Below, piece after piece: positions 1-7,880 of a stretch of 17,303 nucleotides of DNA. Each line of letters starts with the position of its first letter. Position 1 is the stretch's first letter. The position numbers were made by a program, and so were the translations under genes. This DNA is from CAYFIW01 sp964500645. Lineage in GTDB: Bacteria > Chloroflexota > Dehalococcoidia > Lucifugimonadales > UBA826. The stretch is from NCBI GenBank assembly GCA_964500645.1, contig CAZCOH010000030.1, forward strand, positions 1-17,303. Reading direction: 5' to 3'. The notes below the pieces were generated by a model. It was not told the origin of the DNA. It ran no database searches and was given only the letters and a program-made list of their open reading frames with translations.

Positions 1-789
1 GTCACTCATAGAAATAACTAATTCCCCACCCGACTCTTCTCGTCGCAATGAATCATGAAATCTTTGTACCACGTCTACAATCATATTGTTTACTCGTTCT
101 GAATGTCTCGACCCTATAACTGAAGTCACTGACTCCGGTATATTAGTTTCAGAAATCACACCAGCTCTATATGCATCTAGAAGATCATGGTTTAGATAAG
201 CGATTGCGTCTGAAATCCTTACGATTTGTGCTTCAAGGGTCAGATCAGAAACTAGATCAGGACTTAGAAAATCTCCCTCAGGCTTAGAATGATGTAATAT
301 TCCCTGCCGCACCTCCCAGGTCAAATTGAGACCTTTCCCTTCTTTCTCAAGACGGTCAACTATTCTTAGGCTCTGTTTATTATGACGAAACCCATTACTA
401 CAAAGTTTCCCCAATTCATCCTCACCAATATGCCCAAAAGGTGTATGCCCCATGTCATGTCCTAAAGATATCGCTTCAGTTAAATCCTCATTCAACCTTA
501 GGGCCCTAGCTATCGTTCTGGCTATTTGTGACACTTCAAGGGTATGAGTAAGACGAGTCACGTAATGATCACCCTGTGGGGCAATAAAAACCTGAGTTTT
601 ATGCTTAATTCTCCTGAAGGCCTTACTGTGAATTATTCGATCCCTGTCCCTTTGAAACTCGGTCCGTAGATCAGATTTATGCTCATAAACTAATCTGCCT
701 CTAGTCTCTATTGACTTTGTAGCATGACGAGAGAGTAGGTTTTCATTTTCCTCTAGTGACAGTCTTATATGTTCCAGGCTTTCAGGCAT
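1..789 (-). CDS. dgt: dGTPase-like HD-domain triphosphohydrolase, 3' end beyond the window
   Basis: Partial gene: 263 codons are in the window and the C-terminus lies off the left edge. The family hydrolyses dGTP or other dNTPs to the deoxynucleoside and triphosphate, affecting cytosolic dNTP pools. Visible signatures, numbered from the chosen start, are the early RTEFQRDRDRIIHSKAFRR-like block (about 42-60), His82 in LTHTLEV, the metal-binding His111-Asp112 in LGHDMGHTPFGH, and a later conserved Asp in VRISDAIAY. The frame has no stops from the start to the edge. Two start codons lie six bases apart: ATG at 795 is one or two bases from the AGAAGGA ribosome site, whereas ATG at 789 is about seven bases away, so I chose 789. 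It lies 28 nt after the 2-hydroxyacid dehydrogenase gene and is probably co-transcribed with it. Family assignment is firm; the preferred dNTP cannot be read from the sequence. Confidence 0.93.
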   Translation of the reverse strand, partial: MPESLEHIRLSLEENENLLSRHATKSIETRGRLVYEHKSDLRTEFQRDRDRIIHSKAFRRIKHKTQVFIAPQGDHYVTRLTHTLEVSQIARTIARALRLNEDLTEAISLGHDMGHTPFGHIGEDELGKLCSNGFRHNKQSLRIVDRLEKEGKGLNLTWEVRQGILHHSKPEGDFLSPDLVSDLTLEAQIVRISDAIAYLNHDLLDAYRAGVISETNIPESVTSVIGSRHSERVNNMIVDVVQRFHDSLRREESGGELVISMSD

Positions 790-817
790 AGCCATTTCCT
801 TCTAAATTTCTTAATCG

Positions 818-1804
818 TTAATCACTACAATTTCTTGCCACTGAGTCCGGCCCATAGCCTTGTTCAACTCGAATTATATTCTCGAAAGCGAACTTAGCTC
901 TTCTGGACCACGTATCCCAAGTTGTACCAGCAACATGAGGAGTAGAAACTACATTAAGCATCTTGAGAAGTTTGTTTGAGGGACCAATGGGTTCGTTCTC
1001 AAAAACATCAAGACCGGCTCCAGCAATAATCTTATTCTCAAGAGCTTTTATCAAGTCTATTTCATTTACTATTGGACCTCTGGAGGTATTGATAAGAACG
1101 GAGGTAGATTTCATCAATTTGAATCTAGATTCGTTAACTACATGAAATGTTTCTTTGGTAAGCGGAGAATGGCAGCTAAGTATATCTGAAGTCGTAAACA
1201 GTTCTTCCAAACCAACATAATCAAGAGACAATTCACTGTTTGCATCTTCTTCTAGTGGATACATGTCATAATATTGAACAGAAGCATCGAAACCTTGAAC
1301 CCTTTTTGCAACCTTTTTACCTATGTTTCCCATGCCTAATATACCCACTTTTTTACCAGCCATTTCGAAGGTATTGGTTCCGTCAATATTTCTCTGCCAA
1401 TTTCCCGTTCTAGTCTGAGTATCACTATCCAAAAGCCGCCTGTATAACGCGAGCATCAACAAAACAGTATGATCCGCAACAGCCCATGAATTGGCTCCTC
1501 CATTGTTTGAACAAGGTATACCCATTTCTTTGAGCAAAATGAGATTAACGCTATCGTATCCAGCAGCCAATAATTGAAAAAGCTTACATTTTTCGGCAGC
1601 CTTGATGACTGTGTCATCAGGATTAAACCTGTAGGAGATAATGAAGTCTGCCTCTCTGACCAAATTTACTTGCTCAGCTTCAGAAATATCTGGCTTGATG
1701 ATTTCCAGATCATAACCAGTTGGCAAATACGAAACTATCTCGTGATCAATTTTGGTAGAAAGTCCTGAAAAAAACTTGATTTTCTTTTCGCCATTCTGCG
1801 TCAC
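818..1804 (-). CDS. D-isomer-specific 2-hydroxyacid dehydrogenase
   Basis: A 328-residue NAD(P)-dependent oxidoreductase interconverting 2-oxoacids and D-2-hydroxyacids; glyoxylate/hydroxypyruvate reductase and phosphoglycerate dehydrogenase belong to this family. The sequence shows an N-terminal catalytic domain, the dinucleotide motif GMGNIG at 157-162 followed by an acidic residue at 180 (suggesting NAD preference), the substrate/cofactor Arg242 in NTSRGPIVNE, Glu271 in FENEP, and the proton-relay His290 in STPHVAGTTW. Length is normal. The start is GTG at 1804, chosen because a GGAGG lies six bases upstream. The gene is transcribed away from the garR-like gene across a 425-nt control region and precedes the dGTPase by 28 nt. 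The substrate is unresolved; hydroxypyruvate or glyoxylate would suit the neighbouring tartronate semialdehyde reductase, but that is inference. Confidence 0.93.
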   Translation of the reverse strand: MTQNGEKKIKFFSGLSTKIDHEIVSYLPTGYDLEIIKPDISEAEQVNLVREADFIISYRFNPDDTVIKAAEKCKLFQLLAAGYDSVNLILLKEMGIPCSNNGGANSWAVADHTVLLMLALYRRLLDSDTQTRTGNWQRNIDGTNTFEMAGKKVGILGMGNIGKKVAKRVQGFDASVQYYDMYPLEEDANSELSLDYVGLEELFTTSDILSCHSPLTKETFHVVNESRFKLMKSTSVLINTSRGPIVNEIDLIKALENKIIAGAGLDVFENEPIGPSNKLLKMLNVVSTPHVAGTTWDTWSRRAKFAFENIIRVEQGYGPDSVARNCSD

Positions 1805-2033
1805 TTTATACCTCCAAAAAAAATACTTAGTTAAATGAATACAATATGACCCATTTTATTTACACGTTGCAATATTAAATGAGATCGAACATTAATTTAA
1901 ATATGCGAAATAAAATGCATGTCCTATATATATGGCCCAAGATGTTTGTTAGTAACAACACGATCTGCACAAACGGAAATGGTATTACAAATAAACTACC
2001 CCTAAATTAGAATTTATAAAAAATTTATCCCAA

Positions 2034-2062
2034 AATCTAGGCACTTTCCTTGACCATGACAA
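2034..2062 (-). promoter_or_regulatory. Candidate leftward promoter (TTGTCA-17-TAGATT)
   Basis: Read on the minus strand, TTGTCA (2062-2057) is separated by 17 nt from TAGATT (2039-2034). This would drive the 2-hydroxyacid dehydrogenase and dGTPase genes with a leader of about 220 nt. The -10 box is only a fair match. In an AT-rich gap a chance match is possible. Confidence 0.35.
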
Positions 2063-2077
2063 TCTCAGGTCTATAAT
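2050..2077 (+). promoter_or_regulatory. Candidate rightward promoter (TTGACC-16-TATAAT)
   Basis: TTGACC at 2050-2055 and a perfect TATAAT at 2072-2077 are spaced by 16 nt, a near-consensus sigma-70-type promoter. It points at the garR-like gene and predicts transcription from about 2084 with a leader of about 145 nt. Its -35 box lies one base from the -35 box of the candidate leftward promoter. Confidence 0.55.
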
Positions 2078-2090
2078 GAACTCCCTGAGC

Positions 2091-2107
2091 CAGATGATTT
2101 CCATCTG
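2091..2107 (+). promoter_or_regulatory. Small hairpin in the leader of the garR-like gene
   Basis: CAGATG (2091-2096) pairs perfectly with CATCTG (2102-2107) around a 5-nt loop, shortly after the predicted transcription start. It has no T-run, so it is not an intrinsic terminator. It might stabilise or regulate the leader, or be chance. Confidence 0.3.
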
Positions 2108-2229
2108 TAAGTTGCAAATCACGTTTTCGGGTCTGGAAAAGTGACGTACTTATGTTACATCGTCTAGATTAAAAACAAGCATCACAAATGTAGTATCACA
2201 ACCCAGTTCAAATAGAGGAGTTAATAGAA

Positions 2230-3126
2230 ATGGCAAGAGGTGAAATAGGATTCGTAGGCCTAGGAATCATGGGGAAGCCTATGGTAAGAAATCTAATAAA
2301 AGCTGATTACGAGGTTACTATCTACGATATCGTCGCAGAGGCAGTGGAAGAATTAGCTAGCGAAGGAGCCCATCCAGCATCCTCAGCAGCAGAAGTCGCC
2401 GCTAGCGTACCAACCATAATAACTATGGTGCCAGATTCCCCCCAGTCGGAGGCAGCAATAATGGGTCCCGGAGGTGTTCTAGAAGGAGCCTCTGAAGGGA
2501 ACACCGTTATTGATATGAGTTCAATTGCCCCCGGTTCCTCTCAAAAAATTGCAGCTGCCTGTGAAGCAGCTGGGGTGAACTTCTTGGATGCACCTGTCAG
2601 TGGAGGTGAGACTGGCGCAATAGAGGGAACTTTGGCAGTAATGGTCGGAGGTAAGAAAGACATTTTCGATTCCAATCACGACATGCTTTCAACTATGGCC
2701 GGAAGCATTGTTCTTTGTGGTGGATATGGGGCCGGAAACACTACGAAACTTGCAAACCAAATAATAGTAGCAGGGAATATTGCGGCACTTGGCGAAGCTA
2801 TGGTGCTAGCCAAAAAATCTGGTATCGATCCAGCTGTTGTGTTTGACGCAATTAAAGGTGGATTAGCCGGTAGTACCGTAATGAACACAAAAGGGCCGAT
2901 GATGATAGAGGGCAATTTTGATCCTGGATTTAGAATAGTCCTTCATCAAAAAGACCTGCACAATGCAATTCTTACTGGCAAAGAGGTAGGAGTACCCCTA
3001 GTCGTTACAAGCCTTGTTCAACAAATTCTAGGATCACTTATTAACGATGGAAAAGGCAATTCTGATCACTCTGCAATAGCCAACTTTATGGAAGATATGG
3101 CAGGCGTCACTATTTCTGGTAAGTAA
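2230..3126 (+). CDS. garR: Tartronate semialdehyde reductase-like (2-hydroxy-3-oxopropionate reductase), beta-hydroxyacid dehydrogenase family
   Basis: A 298-residue protein of the 3-hydroxyisobutyrate/beta-hydroxyacid dehydrogenase family. The nearest relatives I recognise are GarR/GlxR, which reduce tartronate semialdehyde to D-glycerate with NAD(P)H in glyoxylate and sugar-diacid breakdown. The Rossmann motif GLGIMG is at 10-15, the substrate-binding DAPVSGG at 120-126, the catalytic Lys173 with Asn176 in TKLANQ, and the Lys241-Asp242 pair in LHQKDL. The stretches GGLAGST and PGFRI, and the ending NSDHSA, resemble GarR more than 3-hydroxyisobutyrate dehydrogenase (MmsB), which is the main alternative. 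The ATG at 2230 has AGGAG nine bases upstream. It is the first gene after the rightward promoter candidate, and a cyclase-family gene follows 166 nt later. Family certain, substrate likely. Confidence 0.87.
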   Translation: MARGEIGFVGLGIMGKPMVRNLIKADYEVTIYDIVAEAVEELASEGAHPASSAAEVAASVPTIITMVPDSPQSEAAIMGPGGVLEGASEGNTVIDMSSIAPGSSQKIAAACEAAGVNFLDAPVSGGETGAIEGTLAVMVGGKKDIFDSNHDMLSTMAGSIVLCGGYGAGNTTKLANQIIVAGNIAALGEAMVLAKKSGIDPAVVFDAIKGGLAGSTVMNTKGPMMIEGNFDPGFRIVLHQKDLHNAILTGKEVGVPLVVTSLVQQILGSLINDGKGNSDHSAIANFMEDMAGVTISGK

Positions 3127-3139
3127 TAGCCTTTTAATC

Positions 3140-3183
3140 AGGGTTCCTTAGTTTGAAGGTGAATTTTAAAACTAAGGAACCCT
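3140..3183 (+). repeat. Perfect 15-bp inverted repeat after the garR-like gene
   Basis: AGGGTTCCTTAGTTT at 3140-3154 is exactly complementary to 3169-3183, with a 14-nt loop, and begins 13 bases after the stop codon. The stem is strong, but neither strand has a T-run after it, so it is not a classical intrinsic terminator. It could protect or process the 3' end of the upstream transcript, set relative expression within the operon, or be a factor-dependent termination site. No second copy was noticed in the window. Confidence 0.8.
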
Positions 3184-3292
3184 CCCTAAATATTCCGGGA
3201 CTTTTGGGCCCTTAAAGTTGAAGTTTATGTTTAAAACAACTAGACAGATTGAATAGACAATCCCGTCTACTGGGTGTAGCAAAGGTAACCAT

Positions 3293-4207
3293 ATGACAAA
3301 TCGGAGAATACCAAACAAAGAGGAAGTCAATTCCTTTCTGAAAGATACTAACTGGGGACGATGGGGTAGCAATGGATCCGCCGGGGCAATAAATCTCATA
3401 ACACCCCAGAAACGAATAGCCGCAACTAAACTAGTAAAAACTGGACGAACCGTATCATTGAGTCGTCCTTTGCCTGTAACTCCATCAGGGGACAATCCTA
3501 GACCAGCACAGCATTACATGCACAAGGAATCGAGACCATTTAGCGGTGGCGCAGCCATGGACTACTACGGTGTCTTCTACCACGGAACGGCAACGACTCA
3601 CATAGATGCTCTTTGTCACGTATGGAATCAGGACGGCATGTGGGACGGCAAAAACCCTGAGGACGTTATAAAATTTGACGGGGCAACTTATGGCACCGTC
3701 GATTCCTGGAAGGATGGCATATTAACCAGAGGGATTCTACTTGATGTCCCGAAATTTAGAAATGTTCCCTACGTGACTCTAGATCAACCAGTTCACGGAT
3801 GGGAATTAGACGAAGTAGCGACTTCCCAGGGCGTGGAAATAAAGGAAGGAGATGCAGTCTTTGTCTATAGTGGGAGAGAAAAATATGCAGCAGATCATGA
3901 CGGCCGCTGGGGAACGCCTGAAGGCAGACCTGGGCTGCATGCTTCATGCCTACCATTTGTCAAAAACCACGACATATCCATTCTGGGCTGGGACATGATG
4001 GATGCAAAACCAGATGAATATGAAATACCGTGGTCCGTACACGGAGTAATTTTTGCATATGGTGTTGCCCTCGTAGATAACTCTTTGTTGGAACCGTTAG
4101 CAAAAGCCTGCGCAGAAGAAAAAAGATACGAATTTATGGTTACTATAAATCCTTTGTACGTCAAAGGAGGCACAGGATCACCTGCAAATCCTATAGCAGT
4201 TTTCTAA
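3293..4207 (+). CDS. Cyclase-family metal-dependent hydrolase (kynurenine formamidase fold, PF04199-type)
   Basis: A 304-residue protein of the cyclase family, which includes kynurenine formamidase, isatin hydrolase and polyketide-cyclase-like proteins that open or close amide or ester bonds with a divalent metal. The signature block is HGTATTHIDALCH at 97-109: His103, Asp105 and His109 match the HxDxxxH part of the usual HxGTHxDxPxH motif. Other conserved pieces are WGSNGSAGAINLITPQKR near 24-41, RPGLHASC near 212-219, and a C-terminal GGTGSPANPIAVF. It is about 90 residues longer than typical KynB, so it belongs to the larger unnamed subfamily; I would not call it kynurenine formamidase. 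The ATG at 3293 has AAAGG seven bases upstream. It lies between the garR-like and alkA-like genes on the same strand. The substrate is unknown. Confidence 0.88.
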   Translation: MTNRRIPNKEEVNSFLKDTNWGRWGSNGSAGAINLITPQKRIAATKLVKTGRTVSLSRPLPVTPSGDNPRPAQHYMHKESRPFSGGAAMDYYGVFYHGTATTHIDALCHVWNQDGMWDGKNPEDVIKFDGATYGTVDSWKDGILTRGILLDVPKFRNVPYVTLDQPVHGWELDEVATSQGVEIKEGDAVFVYSGREKYAADHDGRWGTPEGRPGLHASCLPFVKNHDISILGWDMMDAKPDEYEIPWSVHGVIFAYGVALVDNSLLEPLAKACAEEKRYEFMVTINPLYVKGGTGSPANPIAVF

Positions 4208-4208
4208 A

Positions 4209-5126
4209 TTGTTTATAGAACCAAACGCTGTAACTCTAAAATCCCCGAAGTCATATAATTTTTTTGAGACCTGTAAGTTTGCTTGTTCATCAAAGTCTGA
4301 ATACTCTGTAGATAAATTCGAGGATGGAATTTACTCAAGAGTTCTGCGTATAGATAACAAGATTTGTTTAGCCAAAGCTGCACTCGACACCCATAATGAG
4401 GTAATAGTCACTGTCAAAGGTGAAAATTTAGATGATTCTAATCTCAAAGAATCTCTCAAAGTCATATCCAGAATAATAGGCATAGATCAAAACCCTCATG
4501 ATTTCTATAAAATGGCGGCATTAGACCCCTTATTAGAACCCTTGTTATGTAGATATCAGGGACTCCATATACCTCAATCAGAAACAATATTCGAAGCCTT
4601 AATATTATCTATTTTGGGGCAGCAAATAAGTACTCATGTCGCAAGCATGCTACGTAAGGAGCTAATAGTTAACTACGGAGATCACTTAAAAATAGATGGA
4701 TCTGTTCACTATGCTTTCCCTACACCTGAAACATTGTCACAAGCAACAGTTGAAGAACTAAAAACTCACAAATTAAGTGGCCGTAAGGCCGAATATATTC
4801 GTCAAATAGCAATAATGGAATCAGAAGGAAGCACAGATTTGGAGTCCTTCAGGAGCCTCTCAGCTGACAACGCAACAAGAAAGTTAACTGATCTCAAAGG
4901 AGTGGGGAACTGGACAGCTAACTGGCTTCTTGTCAGAGCACTTTCACACCAAGACGGATTCCCATCTGGCGATCTAGCTTTACAAAAATATATGGGGAAC
5001 CTAATCCTGAAAAGATCCATCATGAGTGAAAAAGACGCCTTAAACTATTCTGAAAAATGGTCCCCTTATCGCAGTTGGGTAACTACGTATATGTTTGCCG
5101 ACCTAAGAAATCAACTAACCACATAA
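4209..5126 (+). CDS. alkA: DNA-3-methyladenine glycosylase II-like (AlkA family, HhH-GPD)
   Basis: A 305-residue base-excision repair enzyme expected to remove alkylated bases such as 3-methyladenine. An AlkA-like N-terminal domain (about 8-95) precedes the HhH-GPD fold: the ILGQQIS helix near 134-141, the DNA-gripping hairpin LKGVGNWTA at 229-237, and the catalytic Asp255 in PSGDLALQK. WSPYRSW (284-290) is typical of the last helices. The start must be TTG at 4209: an in-frame TAG lies at 4194-4196, and the next ATG would remove most of the N-terminal domain. TTG follows the cyclase stop by a single base and has no ribosome site of its own, so translation is probably coupled to the upstream gene. 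There is no Ada-type regulatory domain. It converges on gyrA with a 20-nt gap. Confidence 0.9.
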   Translation: MFIEPNAVTLKSPKSYNFFETCKFACSSKSEYSVDKFEDGIYSRVLRIDNKICLAKAALDTHNEVIVTVKGENLDDSNLKESLKVISRIIGIDQNPHDFYKMAALDPLLEPLLCRYQGLHIPQSETIFEALILSILGQQISTHVASMLRKELIVNYGDHLKIDGSVHYAFPTPETLSQATVEELKTHKLSGRKAEYIRQIAIMESEGSTDLESFRSLSADNATRKLTDLKGVGNWTANWLLVRALSHQDGFPSGDLALQKYMGNLILKRSIMSEKDALNYSEKWSPYRSWVTTYMFADLRNQLTT

Positions 5127-5146
5127 GCAATACCGCTATCTAAGAT

Positions 5147-7675
5147 CTATTTCTTTTTCTTCGAGCCACCTTTCTTGTTATCGTTTGTGGATCCATTTAA
5201 TTTAGTCTTATCATCTTCCTCTAAATCAAGCTCGCTAACACATGCAATTGATGACACCGAATCGCCCGATCTTGGTGAAAATATGGTCACTCCCTGAGTG
5301 ATTCTTCCTCGCAATGTTCTAATCTCACTAAGATTAGTTCTCATGATCTGTGCGTTTTCAGAAACGACGTATACTTCTTTAGATCCGTCTACGATTTGAG
5401 AATCAGCTATGAGCCCTGTGTTCTTAGTTAATTTAAATGCCCTTAGACCCAGACCTCCACGACCCTGTCTTCTATATTCAGACAGCGGATTTACTTTTCC
5501 TCTACCAAGCTTGCTTATAATCATTAGCAAACTATCGTCATTACCCACATCCATCGCAACTACTCGATCTCCTGTCCTGAGAGACATACCCTTCACTCCG
5601 CCAGCTGTTCTACGTCTGACAGGCAGATCATTAACAGAGAACCTTATACCCATGCCCTGCTCAGACACAAAAATAATGTCATCGTTATCTTTGGCAAGCT
5701 TAACTGAAACGACTTCATCATCTCCCTTGAGGTTCATTATTATTAAACCTGAGGGTCGTATCTTTTCGACATCCTCCAATTTGATTCTCTTTACTCTTCC
5801 CTGACGAGTACCAAGTACCAAGTATTGGTAGTCGTTATATTGTTTTTTACCAACGCCGATTAATGCACTGATATTTTCAGTGTCCCAAACATTTACTATG
5901 TTTTGTACAGGCACTCCCCTTGTGTTCCTGCTAACATCGGCGCGTAGTTCATATCCAACCTTAGATAGCACCCTACCCTTATTAGTAAAAAACATGAGGC
6001 TGTCATGACTATCTACAACAAGAAGGTCTTTAATTGGATCTCCGTCTTTCATATTCATGCCAGACACGCCTTTACCACCTCGATGCTGTCGACGGAAAGT
6101 GTCTGCTGTAATTCTTTTAACATATCCACTCTGGCTATATGTAACAACTATCTGCTCATGAGCTTCAAGTTCTTCTCGACTTAAATCCCAGGCCTCGCTA
6201 CTTATCTGAGTGCGTCGCTTATCACCAATTTTCTTCTTGAGTTCTTCAGTCTCATCTTTAACGACAGTTAGTATTTTTTTCTCATCTGCCAAAAGTGCCT
6301 CTAAGCCTCGAATACTTTCTTGTAATTCTTGATATTCCTGTTCTAATTTTTCCCTTTCTAAAGCCGCTAGCCTACGAAGTTGCATATCAAGAATAGCCTG
6401 AGCCTGAGGTTGATCCAAACTAAATCGACTCATTAATTCGTTTCTCGCATTTTCCACATCATCAGAGTTTCTAATAAGTTGAATGACTTCATCCAAATTA
6501 CTTATAGCTATCCTTAATCCGGCAAGTATGTGCGCCCTTTCCTGAGCCTTTCTAAGCTCATATTCAGCCCTTCTCCTAACAACCTCCTGTCGGAAAAGCA
6601 CATATTGTTGGAGAGCAGTCCTGAGAGTAATCACATTAGGCGCACCATCAATAAGAGCCAGCATATTGGCAGAAAAAGATGACTGAAGAGCCGTCTGTTT
6701 GTAGAGATTGTTTAAAACGACTTGGGGCTGTACGCCTCCCCTAAGCTCATAAACAATCCTCATCCCATCTCGATCAGACTCATCTCGTATTTCAGATATC
6801 CCTTCTATTTTCCTAGCTCTCACTAAGGCCGCTGTTTTTTCCACTAATGTCGATTTAACAACCTGATATGGAAGTTCAGTGACAACAATCTGGAACCTAT
6901 TACCAGAACGATTCATCTCTTCAATTTCAGCAACAGCCCTGACAATGATTTGCCCTTTACCTGTCGTATAGGCATCTCTAATGCCCTGCCTGCCCATAAT
7001 GGTTCCACCTGTTGGAAAATCAGGTCCTTTCACATATTTCATAAGATCTTCAGAAGTCGCGTCAGGATTCTCTATTAGTGCATCAACCGCATTACACACT
7101 TCTCTTAGATTGTGAGGCGGTATGTTGGTCGCCATTCCCACTGCGATACCAGAAGCTCCATTCACCAGTAAATTGGGTAAACGAGCAGGTAGTACCTTAG
7201 GCTCTCTCAAAGTATCATCAAAATTTAGAGTCCAGTCGACAGTATCTTGATCTAGGTTAGCCAACATCTCATCAGCAACGCTGCTTAAACGAGCTTCTGT
7301 GTATCGCATTGCAGCTGCCGGATCATCATCAATACTGCCAAAATTACCCTGCCCATCTACCAATGGCATTCTGACTGTAAAATCTTGTGCCAGCCGAACC
7401 ATAGCAGCATAAACTGCCATATCTCCATGAGGGTGCCATTTTCCGAGTACTTCACCAACCAACCGGGCACTCTTCTTATAGCTTGAGTTTGACCGCATTC
7501 CTAGATCGCTCATAGCATATAGAATTCGTCGCTGCACCGGCTTCAGACCGTCTCTGGCATCTGGTAATGCCCTCGATACGATAACACTCATAGCATAGTC
7601 AAGATATGAGTCGCGCATCTCTTCCACTATCTGAGTGGGTTTAATGAATCCAAATTCCGATTTACTAGATGTCAT
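5147..7675 (-). CDS. gyrA: DNA gyrase subunit A
   Basis: An 842-residue subunit that cuts and rejoins DNA in gyrase and with GyrB introduces negative supercoils. The N-terminal breakage-reunion domain has the catalytic Tyr125 in AAMRYTEARL and the GDGQGNFGSID-type region before it. A coiled-coil-prone stretch covers about 425-490. The C-terminal beta-pinwheel has a GyrA box, QHRGGKG at 530-536, close to the consensus QRRGGKG, supporting gyrase over topoisomerase IV ParC. The C-terminus ends with an acidic stretch and a lysine-rich tail. In the quinolone-determining region (HPHGDMAVYAA) the usual Ser83 and Asp87 (E. coli numbering) are Met86 and Ala90. ATG at 7675 has GGAGG seven bases upstream. 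A weak extended -10 (TGGTAAAAT, minus strand, 7847-7839) lies upstream. gyrB is not in the window. Confidence 0.98.
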   Translation of the reverse strand: MTSSKSEFGFIKPTQIVEEMRDSYLDYAMSVIVSRALPDARDGLKPVQRRILYAMSDLGMRSNSSYKKSARLVGEVLGKWHPHGDMAVYAAMVRLAQDFTVRMPLVDGQGNFGSIDDDPAAAMRYTEARLSSVADEMLANLDQDTVDWTLNFDDTLREPKVLPARLPNLLVNGASGIAVGMATNIPPHNLREVCNAVDALIENPDATSEDLMKYVKGPDFPTGGTIMGRQGIRDAYTTGKGQIIVRAVAEIEEMNRSGNRFQIVVTELPYQVVKSTLVEKTAALVRARKIEGISEIRDESDRDGMRIVYELRGGVQPQVVLNNLYKQTALQSSFSANMLALIDGAPNVITLRTALQQYVLFRQEVVRRRAEYELRKAQERAHILAGLRIAISNLDEVIQLIRNSDDVENARNELMSRFSLDQPQAQAILDMQLRRLAALEREKLEQEYQELQESIRGLEALLADEKKILTVVKDETEELKKKIGDKRRTQISSEAWDLSREELEAHEQIVVTYSQSGYVKRITADTFRRQHRGGKGVSGMNMKDGDPIKDLLVVDSHDSLMFFTNKGRVLSKVGYELRADVSRNTRGVPVQNIVNVWDTENISALIGVGKKQYNDYQYLVLGTRQGRVKRIKLEDVEKIRPSGLIIMNLKGDDEVVSVKLAKDNDDIIFVSEQGMGIRFSVNDLPVRRRTAGGVKGMSLRTGDRVVAMDVGNDDSLLMIISKLGRGKVNPLSEYRRQGRGGLGLRAFKLTKNTGLIADSQIVDGSKEVYVVSENAQIMRTNLSEIRTLRGRITQGVTIFSPRSGDSVSSIACVSELDLEEDDKTKLNGSTNDNKKGGSKKKK

Positions 7676-7880
7676 TTTTATTCCTCCGAACCCAATTCAT
7701 AACCCAGTCTAGTCGACCGGAAACATGACACAATACCGTCAAAGATGTTGCTTTATTCAAGGGAGTGTCCACAACCTCAAAATCATCCCCATAAGTTATT
7801 AACATTCTATGAGGAAGTTACGTTGATAATACGAATTAATTTTACCACATTCGGTTGTGTTTTTAGGCAATATTGAGACC

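Larger units (their letters stand above)
1805..2229. other. 425-nt divergent control region
   Basis: No credible gene lies here; I saw only short frames without ribosome sites. The region is very AT-rich and separates two divergent transcription units. It contains two candidate sigma-70-like promoters with adjacent -35 boxes near 2050-2062 (listed separately), a small hairpin at 2091-2107 in the rightward leader, and a short palindrome (TTGTT-agt-AACAA, 1946-1958) that could be an operator. I do not recognise a riboswitch. No regulator gene is adjacent. Confidence 0.6.

Noticed and set aside
790..795. ATG at 795 as start of the dGTPase
   Set aside because: It is only one or two bases from the AGAAGGA ribosome site; the ATG at 789 is better spaced. 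The difference is two residues and not certain.
3293..4207. Naming the cyclase-family gene kynB (kynurenine formamidase)
   Set aside because: The protein is much longer than KynB, its metal motif differs, and no kynurenine pathway gene is nearby.
5409..5804. 131-codon open frame on the plus strand opposite gyrA
   Set aside because: Antisense to the GyrA C-terminal domain, low-complexity composition, no conserved features.
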